From: a virus
Length of the DNA stretch: 33,983 nt
IMG/VR virus record: IMGVR_UViG_3300044631_002249
Coordinates: 1-33,983 of that record
Direction: 5' to 3' (one strand)
Part shown: piece after piece, positions 12,717 to 20,094 of the stretch
How positions within the stretch are numbered: position 1 is the stretch's first letter
Layout: every line of letters begins with the position of its first letter
Position numbers and translations under genes: made by a program
The notes under the pieces: model-generated
The model's database searches: none
Seen by the model: only the letters and a program-made list of their open reading frames with translations
What the model was told of the DNA's origin: nothing

Positions 12717-13748
12717 ATGAAGACAGCATTAGTTCTAGGAGCAGGTGGCTTTATAGGTAGCCACATGGTAAATAGGTTAAAGTCAGAAGGATACTGGGTT
12801 AGAGGTGTTGATTTAAAGCATCCAGATTTTTCAGAAACACAGGCAGATGAGTTTATCGAAAGAGATTTGTCTGTTTATGAAAATGTTGAAAAGGCTATTC
12901 AGTTTAAGGGATATCAGGGAAACTTCTACAATGAAATTCCATATAAGTTAATTACGGGGTTTGACGAGATTTATCAATTTGCAGCAGATATGGGTGGTGC
13001 TGGATATATCTTTACTGGAGACAACGATTCTCAAATTATGGAAAACTCTGCTTTAATTAATCTTAATCTTCTTAGAGCGCAGTCAAGACTTAACGAAAAA
13101 TATGAAATCAATAAGACCAAAATATTTTATTCAAGTTCTGCCTGCATGTATCCAGACTACAAACAGTTAGATGTTAATAACCCTGGACTTAAAGAATCTG
13201 ATGCATACCCTGCAGATCCTGATAGCGAGTATGGATGGGAAAAGTTATTTAGTGAAAGAATGTTTTTGGCATTTAATAAAAATAACAAGATACCAGTAGC
13301 AATTGCTAGATACCACAACATATATGGCCCAGAAGGAACTTGGGACGGTGGAAAAGAGAAAGCACCTGCTGCAATGTGTCGAAAAGTTATAAAAGCAGAT
13401 GATTCTATAGAAATCTGGGGGGACGGAGAACAGACTCGTTCATTCTTATACATAGATGAATGCATAGAGGCAACAAGAAGACTTATGCAGTCTGACTTTA
13501 AGGGTCCAGTCAATATTGGATCTGAAGAGATGGTTACTATCAATCAGTTGGTTGACATTGCTTGTAGCATAGAGGGTAAGGTTTTAGATAAGAACCATAT
13601 TCCTGGCCCACTAGGTGTTAGAGGAAGAAATTCCAATAATGACTTGGTTAGAAAAGAATTAGGCTGGGACTATTCTATGACCTTAAAAGAAGGAATTAAA
13701 AATACCTATCTTTGGATTAAAGATCAAATAGAAAAGCCCCAGCACTAA
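12717..13748 (+). CDS. gme: GDP-mannose 3,5-epimerase
   Basis: 343-residue extended short-chain dehydrogenase/reductase. GAGGFIG (8-14) is the NAD-binding loop and YGWEK (172-176) the YxxxK pair. Family-specific segments are unusually well kept: FAADMGGAGYIFTGDN, SSSACMYP (139-146), RYHNIYGPEGTWDGGKEKAPAAMCRK, IWGDGEQTRSF, VNIGSEEMV, PGPLGVRGRNSNN. Cys143 and Lys215 keep the 72-residue spacing of the plant enzyme's catalytic Cys145 and Lys217. It converts GDP-D-mannose to GDP-L-galactose (and GDP-L-gulose) in the cytosol. A stretch of extra residues near 62-80 precedes the FAAD strand. It neighbours a fucosyltransferase-like enzyme that could use the product. The stop lies 1 nt from the convergent lysozyme gene. 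Confidence 0.85.
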   Translation: MKTALVLGAGGFIGSHMVNRLKSEGYWVRGVDLKHPDFSETQADEFIERDLSVYENVEKAIQFKGYQGNFYNEIPYKLITGFDEIYQFAADMGGAGYIFTGDNDSQIMENSALINLNLLRAQSRLNEKYEINKTKIFYSSSACMYPDYKQLDVNNPGLKESDAYPADPDSEYGWEKLFSERMFLAFNKNNKIPVAIARYHNIYGPEGTWDGGKEKAPAAMCRKVIKADDSIEIWGDGEQTRSFLYIDECIEATRRLMQSDFKGPVNIGSEEMVTINQLVDIACSIEGKVLDKNHIPGPLGVRGRNSNNDLVRKELGWDYSMTLKEGIKNTYLWIKDQIEKPQH

Positions 13749-13749
13749 C

Positions 13750-14313
13750 CTACTTAGGGAATTTAGACATCCAGAACTTAGTTCTTGGGGTCATGCCTTT
13801 CCAGGCAGTCCAGTTTTCTCCACCGTTGCTCATGTGGTGTGCAATTTGTGCATTTAAAACTGGGTTAAAAAGTTCAGCATTTGCAGATAACTCAAACTTG
13901 TCTCTACGATCAGGGCCAAGCGAGTCAATCATATTTATCTGGAATATTCCGTATGAGGAGTCTCCAGTGCTTTCATTTCCGTTAAAAGCCAATGGGCGAC
14001 CATTAGACTCTTTCTTTGCTACAGCCCAAGCCTCAACAAGGTTCTGGCCCTTAAATCCAACCAGGGATAGCATTTTCTTTAGTTCTAAGTCAGTAAGAGA
14101 TGTCTTGTTTGCAAAACTCTCCAACATTTTTTCCTTAGAAACCAAAAAAACCTCTTTCGAGGTTGTGTCTACTGTCTGAGCCTGTTCAAGGCTAAGGTTG
14201 TTCTTTGTACTTAGTTCTGGTGTAGCATTAGCAGCATTAGAAAATACACTGACAAGTGCCACGATACTGAGTGTGCTAATGATCTCTTTGTTTCTTTCGA
14301 TAAATTTAATCAT
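13750..14313 (-). CDS. Secreted lysozyme/lytic transglycosylase-like protein
   Basis: 187 residues from minus-strand ATG 14313, which has AGGAGG at 14324-14319. The frame is open upstream to 14370 but that would include the promoter. Residues 1-30 are a Sec signal peptide (basic start, hydrophobic STLSIVALVSVF, cleavage after ANA). Residues about 86-187 are a lysozyme-fold domain: AVAKKESNGRPLAFN with likely catalytic Glu102, then GDSSYGIFQINM (117-128), the ES...S.GIFQIN pattern of SLT/resuscitation-type enzymes. It should cleave peptidoglycan outside the membrane. It could be the endolysin or a host-derived wall enzyme. It is the only minus-strand gene in the fibre region. Confidence 0.75.
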   Translation of the reverse strand: MIKFIERNKEIISTLSIVALVSVFSNAANATPELSTKNNLSLEQAQTVDTTSKEVFLVSKEKMLESFANKTSLTDLELKKMLSLVGFKGQNLVEAWAVAKKESNGRPLAFNGNESTGDSSYGIFQINMIDSLGPDRRDKFELSANAELFNPVLNAQIAHHMSNGGENWTAWKGMTPRTKFWMSKFPK

Positions 14314-14342
14314 AGTTTCCTCCTTAGAAAACAATAACACCC

Positions 14343-14360
14343 TGGTAGGTGTTACTACCA
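14343..14360. promoter_or_regulatory. Perfect inverted repeat at the lysozyme transcription start
   Basis: TGGTAG-N6-CTACCA (14343-14360), a 6-bp perfect dyad, lies immediately downstream of the minus-strand -10 box, over the expected start site. It is either an operator for a repressor or a 5' hairpin in the leader. Confidence 0.5.
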
Positions 14361-14390
14361 AGTATAACATAAAATTATGTCAAAAGTCAA
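14361..14390 (-). promoter_or_regulatory. Promoter of the lysozyme-like gene
   Basis: On the minus strand TTGACT (14390-14385), an 18-nt spacer and TATACT (14366-14361). This is one of the few -35/-10 pairs in the window. It lies back to back with the plus-strand promoter at 14401-14409. Confidence 0.65.
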
Positions 14391-14400
14391 CTTTATAGGG

Positions 14401-14409
14401 TGGTATAAT
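14401..14409 (+). promoter_or_regulatory. Extended -10 promoter of the second fibre block
   Basis: TGG-TATAAT at 14401-14409, 7 nt before ATG 14417, without a Shine-Dalgarno site. Predicted leaderless and divergent from the lysozyme promoter, 11 bp away. Confidence 0.7.
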
Positions 14410-14416
14410 AAATATT

Positions 14417-14956
14417 ATGGCTATATCATCATCTAATTATCCTAGCATGAAGTATCCTGAAGCATCAGATCCCGTTAATGTACACGGAGACTTTAAAGTT
14501 TTAGTTGATGCTTTAAATAATATTTTGCCACCATTAGGAATGACAAGTGTTTCTTCTAAAGTTAAAAATAACTCTGGGGTGTCTTTAATTGCTGGAACTC
14601 CCGTTTTTATTTCTGGAAGCATTTCTGGTTTGCCAACGGTAGAAAAATATAATCCATCAAGCCCTACACATAACCCAGATGTTCCAATTCTTGGAATAGT
14701 ACAAAGCACTATAGCAAACAATGCAGAGGGTGTCGTAGTTGTTTCTGGAGTTTTACAAATGAACCTAACAGGAATAGCCTATACTGTAGGAGCAAAAATA
14801 TATGTTAATAGTCATGGAAACTTAGTTGAAGGTCGTCCAGCAACTGGGCCAGCAAGATATGTTGCTGTTGCTGCAGTTTTGGGTGCACAAGGTTTGTTAA
14901 TTGTTCAAGCAAAAGGAAACGGTACTTGGGGTGCACTCAAAGACGGTTTGTCGTGA
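14417..14956 (+). CDS. Beta-rich structural protein, decoration or fibre-shaft type
   Basis: 179 residues. After a PVNVHGDFKVLVDALNNIL helix (about 19-38), residues about 45-170 alternate short strands and glycines: GVSLIAGTPVFISGS, PILGIVQSTIANNAEGVVVVSGVLQMNL, VGAKIYVNSHGNLVEGRP. This pattern occurs in capsid-cement (DUF2190-like) and fibre-shaft domains. No enzyme motif is seen. It starts the second fibre block from a predicted leaderless promoter. Structural role inferred. Confidence 0.5.
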   Translation: MAISSSNYPSMKYPEASDPVNVHGDFKVLVDALNNILPPLGMTSVSSKVKNNSGVSLIAGTPVFISGSISGLPTVEKYNPSSPTHNPDVPILGIVQSTIANNAEGVVVVSGVLQMNLTGIAYTVGAKIYVNSHGNLVEGRPATGPARYVAVAAVLGAQGLLIVQAKGNGTWGALKDGLS

Positions 14957-14962
14957 TATAAT
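14954..14962 (+). promoter_or_regulatory. Extended -10 box starting in a stop codon
   Basis: TGA-TATAAT at 14954-14962. The TGA is both the stop codon of the preceding gene and the TGN extension of the -10. ATG 14969 is 6 nt downstream with no ribosome site. Confidence 0.65.
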
Positions 14963-14968
14963 AACATT

Positions 14969-15379
14969 ATGGCAAATTTAAGAGGTTCTCAAACATCATA
15001 CGATATTGGCAATAAGCCACCTACAGTTATTTGGACTGTTGTTCGTGGAGATACTTCTGGTTTCAAGGTTTATGTAACAGATGATGCAAAAGAGCCTTTG
15101 ATTCTAAAAGGCGCAGGGTCTGAATGGGATATTGCTATGAAGATTAAAAGACCAACATCAACCCCTGGAATTATTACAGACAATGCTACAACAATTATGG
15201 CATTGCATCCAGTTGCAGACGAAGATGACTTAGTTGGAGAGTTTACAGTTTGGCTTACCGCAGAGGAATCTAATGTTTTGCAGACAGGAGACATCTTTGA
15301 TATTCAGGTTAGTGATCCTTCAAGAGTTTGGACAGTTTGCCAGGGTAGCATGATTATCCTTGAAGATGTAACAGATTAA
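14969..15379 (+). CDS. BppU-like tail/baseplate protein
   Basis: 136 residues. PPTVIWTVVRGDTSGFKVYVTDDAKEPLIL (about 18-47) is the same (W)xVVRGDTxxxKVY domain seen in the 4176 and 5399 products. The rest alternates strands ending TVCQGSMIILEDVTD. It lacks the Pro-rich extension of the 5399 product. A baseplate or fibre-anchoring role is inferred. The TAA overlaps the next ATG by one base. Confidence 0.55.
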   Translation: MANLRGSQTSYDIGNKPPTVIWTVVRGDTSGFKVYVTDDAKEPLILKGAGSEWDIAMKIKRPTSTPGIITDNATTIMALHPVADEDDLVGEFTVWLTAEESNVLQTGDIFDIQVSDPSRVWTVCQGSMIILEDVTD

Positions 15380-15603
15380 TGGCAACAGCAAAACTACTTG
15401 ATACGCTGCAAGGAAAGACAGAAAGAATATTCCCAATAGACTATCCTGAAGTTCAGATAGAAAATTTTACAAGAAAAACAATAATTACTGAGGTTTTGCC
15501 ATTTAGAGTTAAGTTTACGGCCATTCAAATACAGGCTATTGGTTTAGGAAATACACCAGGCATTCCTCTTCAGGTTATTGGCTATAGCAACTATATTCTT
15601 TAA
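15379..15603 (+). CDS. Hypothetical 74-residue protein
   Basis: ATG overlaps the upstream TAA as TAATG and no ribosome site is present, suggesting translation by coupling. The protein has an amphipathic beta-rich body (RIFPIDYPEVQIENFTRKTIITEVLPFRVKFTAIQIQAI). No family is recognised. Position implies a small structural component. Confidence 0.5.
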   Translation: MATAKLLDTLQGKTERIFPIDYPEVQIENFTRKTIITEVLPFRVKFTAIQIQAIGLGNTPGIPLQVIGYSNYIL

Positions 15604-15621
15604 TAGTACTATTAAAAGGGA

Positions 15622-15630
15622 TGATATAAT
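15622..15630 (+). promoter_or_regulatory. Extended -10 promoter
   Basis: TGA-TATAAT at 15622-15630, 6 nt before ATG 15637. No ribosome site; predicted leaderless. Confidence 0.65.
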
Positions 15631-15636
15631 TACGGC

Positions 15637-16083
15637 ATGGCAAAGATATCAATTTCAGGAGTTAAGGGCCTATTCCAAACAGGAGATAGACCTACTCAAG
15701 AAAATTATGTAGATTTAATCGATACCCTTTCTGCTCAGTCAACCGATCTGGGTTCATCAGGTAACAATGAAAACACAATCAATGGTATTGAGAACTTAAC
15801 TGTTATTGATAACTTTGACGCTACAGTTTGGCGTATGGTGAAGTATATTATTTCAATATCAAAGACTTCAGCAGGGGACAACAAGTTCTACGCAACTGAA
15901 ATGACAATTCTTGTTGACGGTACAAATGTATCAGTCAGCGAGTATGGAACAATCGACAATGATGGGAATATTGGCACCATTAATGTCTCTCGCACTGGAA
16001 ATACCGTGGCTATTACAGTCACTCCAGATCCTGCGATCAAGCCAGTCACTGTACGTTACGCACGTATGGGACTTAAGGCATAA
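15637..16083 (+). CDS. Short tail-fibre protein
   Basis: 148 residues. VKGLFQTGDRPTQENYVDLIDTL (about 9-31) is a segment found near the N-terminus of many phage tail-fibre proteins. Residues about 67-148 (KYIISISKTSAGDNKFYATEMTILVDGTNVSVSEYGTIDND...) resemble the C-terminal domain of the next fibre (EYLVKVAYGTHTEISKVLLTLDSSDNIAITEYGIVGTNG...), so both probably end in the same trimeric beta domain. Receptor-binding or capping role inferred. Confidence 0.6.
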   Translation: MAKISISGVKGLFQTGDRPTQENYVDLIDTLSAQSTDLGSSGNNENTINGIENLTVIDNFDATVWRMVKYIISISKTSAGDNKFYATEMTILVDGTNVSVSEYGTIDNDGNIGTINVSRTGNTVAITVTPDPAIKPVTVRYARMGLKA

Positions 16084-16101
16084 TAAAAGGAGATATAAAA
16101 A

Positions 16102-18129
16102 ATGGCAACAGTAAATAAAGATTTTAAAATTAAGAGTGGTTTAATCGTTGAGGGTACAACAGCGACAGTTAACGGTTTTGACGTTCTTACAAAGAAGACA
16201 GCAGACCAAACATACATCGTCAATCTTATTGGTGGAACAGCAACATCTGCTAACGAAGCAAATAAGGTTGTAAAGCGTGATGCTAATGGTGACTTTGCTG
16301 CAGGAACAATTACAGCAAATGTAACTGGTAACTTAACTGGTAATGCAGACACAGCAACAGCACTTGAGACATCTCGTACAATTGAACTTACAGGAGACGT
16401 AACAGGTTCTGTATCTTTTGATGGTACAGCAAACGTACAAATCTCAACAACACTTGGTGGATCTTTTGCAACAGATGCAGAAGTTTCTACAGCAAAAAGC
16501 GAAGCAATAACTGCAGCAGAAGAATACACAGATGGCCGTGAGACAGCAATTACAACTGCTTACCAGTCATATGCTGATACAGCAGAAGCAGATGCTATTT
16601 CTGCAGCAGCAGCAGATGCTACAACCAAGGCAGATGCAGCACTTGCATCAGCAAATTCTTACACAGATGACGAAATTGGATCACTTGATCTTTCGCTAAA
16701 GGCTTATGCAGACCAGGCTGAAACAGATGCTATTGCAACTGCATCAGCAGACGCAACCTCAAAGGCTAACGCTGCACAAGCAGCAGCAGAAGCAACTGCA
16801 TCAGCAGATGCAACTTCAAAAGCAAATGCTGCACAAGCAGCAGCAGAGTTAACTGCATCAAATGCAAACTCATCACTCTATACAACAGTAACTGGAGATA
16901 TTGCTACAGCAAAGTCTGAAGCAATTTTATCTGCTAATGCTTACACAGATGCAGAAGTTGCTGCACTTGTAGGTCAAGCACCAGAACTTCTTGACACTCT
17001 TAACGAGTTGGCAGCAGCAATCGCTGACAATCCAAACTATGCAACAGATGTTGCTAACTTGGTTGCAACAAAGGCTGACACAGCCTATGTAGATGGAGAG
17101 ATCTCTGATCTTGATACAGCAGCACAGGGATATGCATCAGCAGCCCAAACAGCAGCAGAAGCAACTGCATCAGCAGATGCAACTTCAAAAGCAAATGCTG
17201 CACAAGCAGCAGCAGAAGCAACTGCCGCACTAGATGCAACATCTAAGGCTAATGCAGCAGAGTCAGATGCAAATATCTACACTGATGGAAAGATTACACA
17301 AGAAGTGGCAGACCGTAACTCTGCAATTTCTTCAGCAATTGATACAGAGGTTACAAACCGTAACTCTGCGATCAACGCAGCAATTGGCCAGGAAGTAATT
17401 GACAGAAACTCTGCAATTACAACCGCAGTTGACGCTCTTAGTACAACAGACATCGAAGAAGGCACAAACCTTTACTTCACAAACCAGCGAGCAATTGACG
17501 CTGTAGGTGGAACAATCGGTGATGCAATTGATGAACTTGACACAGATGACATTGAAGAGGGTTCAACAAACCTTTACTTCACAGATTCTCGTGCTAAGAC
17601 TTCAGCAGCACAACTTTTAACTGGTGCAGCACTAACAAATATTACAATCACAGGCACAGGTGCAGGACTTACTATTACCGCAGAAAACGGTGTAGCAGAT
17701 TCTGATACTGATGACCTTGTAGAAGGTACAACAAACAAGTACTTCACAGATGCTCGTGCTCGTACTGCGGTAGATGGAACAGATCGTTCATTTACTTCAG
17801 TTGAGTTAAACTCAGTTGCTAAGCAGGTCGCAGCAACACTTTCAGCACCAACAGCAGGAATTCAAGTAGCACACGCCTTCGCAAAGGCTGACTACCGTTC
17901 AGCAGAATACCTTGTAAAGGTTGCCTACGGAACACATACTGAAATATCAAAGGTCCTTTTGACACTTGACTCTTCAGATAACATTGCAATCACTGAATAC
18001 GGAATTGTTGGAACAAATGGCTCAGCGTCATCAATTTCAGCAGGTATTTCAGGAGAAAACGTACAACTACAGGTAACAACCGCTAACAATGACTCAACAG
18101 TTACTGTTATGGGAACACTTCTAGTTTAA
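16102..18129 (+). CDS. Long Ala-rich coiled-coil tail fibre
   Basis: 675 residues with an AAGGAGAT ribosome site. Residues about 1-60 (KDFKIKSGLIVEG...) are shared with the 18165 product. Residues about 130-440 are Ala/Asp/Thr-rich with repeats such as ADATSKANAAQAAAEATA, predicted coiled coil or trimeric helical stalk. About 450-555 hold three copies of an EEG-TNLYFTDxRA motif known from phage and cyanophage fibres. About 590-675 is the terminal beta domain shared with 15637. It is a fibre shaft with a receptor-proximal tip by architecture. Confidence 0.7.
   Translation: MATVNKDFKIKSGLIVEGTTATVNGFDVLTKKTADQTYIVNLIGGTATSANEANKVVKRDANGDFAAGTITANVTGNLTGNADTATALETSRTIELTGDVTGSVSFDGTANVQISTTLGGSFATDAEVSTAKSEAITAAEEYTDGRETAITTAYQSYADTAEADAISAAAADATTKADAALASANSYTDDEIGSLDLSLKAYADQAETDAIATASADATSKANAAQAAAEATASADATSKANAAQAAAELTASNANSSLYTTVTGDIATAKSEAILSANAYTDAEVAALVGQAPELLDTLNELAAAIADNPNYATDVANLVATKADTAYVDGEISDLDTAAQGYASAAQTAAEATASADATSKANAAQAAAEATAALDATSKANAAESDANIYTDGKITQEVADRNSAISSAIDTEVTNRNSAINAAIGQEVIDRNSAITTAVDALSTTDIEEGTNLYFTNQRAIDAVGGTIGDAIDELDTDDIEEGSTNLYFTDSRAKTSAAQLLTGAALTNITITGTGAGLTITAENGVADSDTDDLVEGTTNKYFTDARARTAVDGTDRSFTSVELNSVAKQVAATLSAPTAGIQVAHAFAKADYRSAEYLVKVAYGTHTEISKVLLTLDSSDNIAITEYGIVGTNGSASSISAGISGENVQLQVTTANNDSTVTVMGTLLV
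16781..17216 (+). repeat. Exact 67-nt direct repeat in the Ala-rich stalk
   Basis: 16781-16847 and 17150-17216 are identical over 67 nt, 369 nt (123 codons) apart and in frame. A more diverged copy lies at about 16736-16788. Identity at silent positions points to recent duplication or gene conversion, allowing stalk-length change. Confidence 0.85.
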
Positions 18130-18164
18130 TAAAAAATAAAAATAGTTGGAAGAAGGAGTAGTAA

Positions 18165-18620
18165 ATGGCAATAGTCGATAAAGACTTCAAGGTCAAGAAT
18201 GGTTTAGTCGTTACAAACGGCGGTACATTCGGAGATGCAGTAACAGTAGGAGAACCAACTCTTGCTGATCACGCAGCAACTAAGGCCTATGTAGATTCCC
18301 TAACAGGACCTATGGCTGTAGGCACAACTGCTCCTTCTTCACCAACTAATGGAACACAGTGGTTAGATACTCTTACAAACAGAGTAAACTTCTACTACGA
18401 AGGTTCTTGGTACACCCAGGCAACAATAGAAGACACTAACAATATTCCAGATCACATTCACGACACCGCAATTGATGGCACAGGCCTTATTGTGACAATG
18501 TTTGTTGATTCTGGGTTTTTTGATAGCCCAATGACATCTGAAACAGATTCTGGGCTTGCATCAGACGAGGTTTTTTCATCAGTACATGATGGCGGAATAG
18601 CAATAGATAACTTCAATTAA
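18165..18620 (+). CDS. Short tail-fibre protein
   Basis: 151 residues with an AAGGAG ribosome site. The N-terminus VDKDFKVKNGLVVTNGGTFGDAVTVGEPTLADHAATKAYVDSL parallels the start of the 16102 fibre. ADHAATKAYVDS is a common phage fibre phrase. GPMAVGTTAPSSPTNGTQWLDTLTNRVNFYYEGSWY resembles the W-x-D-T...YYEG-W motif of fibre tips. The C-terminus is acidic. It is probably a short fibre or accessory tip protein. Confidence 0.6.
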   Translation: MAIVDKDFKVKNGLVVTNGGTFGDAVTVGEPTLADHAATKAYVDSLTGPMAVGTTAPSSPTNGTQWLDTLTNRVNFYYEGSWYTQATIEDTNNIPDHIHDTAIDGTGLIVTMFVDSGFFDSPMTSETDSGLASDEVFSSVHDGGIAIDNFN

Positions 18621-18628
18621 AAATTGGA

Positions 18629-18660
18629 TGTTATAATAAGACAATATGGGCAGCACCCAT
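18629..18660 (+). promoter_or_regulatory. Extended -10 promoter and leader hairpin
   Basis: TGT-TATAAT (18629-18637), then ATGGG-CAGCA-CCCAT (18646-18660), a 5-bp hairpin that would form at the very 5' end of the message, 2 nt before the AGGAGG ribosome site of the gene at 18675. It could protect the mRNA end or tune ribosome access. Confidence 0.5.
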
Positions 18661-18674
18661 TAGGAGGCAATTAA

Positions 18675-20033
18675 ATGGCAGTAAGACAACAACAGCGAAG
18701 AGGCACTGCAGCGCAGTGGACATCAGCAAATCCAATTTTATCACCTGGAGAAATAGGTTTTGAAATTGATACTAACAAGTTTAAGATTGGTGATGGAACA
18801 AATCGTTGGGCCACTCTGACATACTTTACAGCAGACGCAGCAGCAGCAATTGAAGAACTTATTGATGGTGCTCCAGGTCTCCTAGATACTCTAAACGAAC
18901 TCGCAGCAGCAGTTGGCGACGACGCAAACTTTTTTGCTACAGTAAATACAAATATTGCAACTGCTAAGACAGAAGCAATTTCTGCAGCCTCAGCAGATGC
19001 CACAACCAAGGCAAACACCGCTAAGTCAGGTGCAGAAGCAACAGCAGCAGCAGATGCTACTACCAAGGCTAACGCCGCTCAAGCAGCAGCAGAGGCTACG
19101 GCAGCAGCAGACGCTACTGCAAAGGTAGCAGCAGAAACAAGTGCTCGCAATACAGCACTTGACCTAAAGGCTCCAAAGGCTTCTCCAACATTTACTGGAA
19201 CAGTGGTTCTGCCTACAGTAACAGCAGGCGGAAATATTGTTCCTTCTGAAGACAACACATACGACCTAGGATCTCCTACAAATATGTGGAAAGATATTTA
19301 TGTTGGTCCAGGATCTCTGTATGTTAACGGACAGAAGGTTCTTCAGGATGAATCAGGAGCAATCGTTGTTTCAGCAGACATTAATGAAAACCTAGGACTA
19401 CGAACAAGCGGAAGCGGTAATATTGAATTTGATCCAACAGGAACTGGTTCTATTAATATAAAGGGACCAGTAGTTGTAGAAGCAGGCGCTAATTTCTCAA
19501 GCGCTGACGGTAACGGAGTGACATTCAGCAATGGACTAAAGTCTGATACAGTTACAAGCAAGACAACAAATACAGATCTGTCTTTGTCAGGTAACGGAAC
19601 TGGAAAGGTTTACGTAAATGATAACGCAGAAGTAGGCGGAAACCTTACAGTTACTGGCAACCTATCAGTTGGCGGAACAGTTACAACAATCAACAGCGAG
19701 ACAATTTCTCTGGCTGATAACCTCATTGACTTAAATAGCAATTTTACAAGTGGAAATCCAACTGAAAACTCTGGAATAAGAGTTATTCGTGGAGATGAGG
19801 CAAATGTTCAGGTTCGCTGGAACGAGACTGCAGATAAGTGGCAGTTTACAAACGATGGATCAGTTTTCTTTGACATCGCACCAGCACAGTCTCCAACATT
19901 TACAGGAACACCTTTAGCCCCTACTGCTGAAGTTGGAACTGACACAACACAGGTGGCTACAACAGCATTTGTTAAGGCAGCAATACAAGATATCGCTTCT
20001 CTTAACCTAGTGCTAGATGGCGGTGGAGTGTAA
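18675..20033 (+). CDS. Tail fibre with QQRRG N-terminal domain
   Basis: 452 residues, AGGAGG ribosome site. Residues 1-50 (RQQQRRGTAAQWTSANPILSPGEIGFEIDTNKFKIGDGTNRWATL) are the widespread phage fibre N-terminal domain. An Ala-rich coil follows (about 55-165), then beta-rich shaft modules: SPTFTGTVVLPTV, NTYDLGSPTNMWKDIYVG, SVGGTVTTINSETISLADNLIDLN, and the ending TQVATTAFVKAAIQDI. It is a tandem paralogue of the gene at 20095. Host attachment role inferred. Confidence 0.75.
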   Translation: MAVRQQQRRGTAAQWTSANPILSPGEIGFEIDTNKFKIGDGTNRWATLTYFTADAAAAIEELIDGAPGLLDTLNELAAAVGDDANFFATVNTNIATAKTEAISAASADATTKANTAKSGAEATAAADATTKANAAQAAAEATAAADATAKVAAETSARNTALDLKAPKASPTFTGTVVLPTVTAGGNIVPSEDNTYDLGSPTNMWKDIYVGPGSLYVNGQKVLQDESGAIVVSADINENLGLRTSGSGNIEFDPTGTGSINIKGPVVVEAGANFSSADGNGVTFSNGLKSDTVTSKTTNTDLSLSGNGTGKVYVNDNAEVGGNLTVTGNLSVGGTVTTINSETISLADNLIDLNSNFTSGNPTENSGIRVIRGDEANVQVRWNETADKWQFTNDGSVFFDIAPAQSPTFTGTPLAPTAEVGTDTTQVATTAFVKAAIQDIASLNLVLDGGGV

Positions 20034-20034
20034 T

Positions 20035-20094
20035 ATGAAAAATTTAAATACAAAAAAGAAAGTGTACGCAAACCGTACAGAAGGAGATAAATAA
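20035..20094 (+). CDS. Possible 19-residue leader ORF
   Basis: ATG 20035 begins 1 nt after the upstream stop with GGTGGAG as ribosome site and ends at TAA 20092-20094, abutting the next ATG. The Lys-rich peptide (MKNLNTKKKVYANRTEGDK) spans the hairpin and ribosome site of the 20095 gene. Translation through it would open that hairpin, so it may be a coupling leader, or chance. Confidence 0.3.
   Translation: MKNLNTKKKVYANRTEGDK
20063..20079 (+). promoter_or_regulatory. Leader hairpin before the ribosome site
   Basis: TGTACG-CAAAC-CGTACA, a perfect 6-bp stem with 5-nt loop, ends 1 nt before AAGGAG of the gene at 20095. It matches in placement the 18646-18660 hairpin before the paralogous fibre gene. 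Confidence 0.5.

Noticed and set aside
14314-14370. N-terminal extension of the lysozyme-like protein
   Set aside because: The extension would cover the TATACT box and the dyad and would bury the signal peptide; ATG 14313 has AGGAGG.
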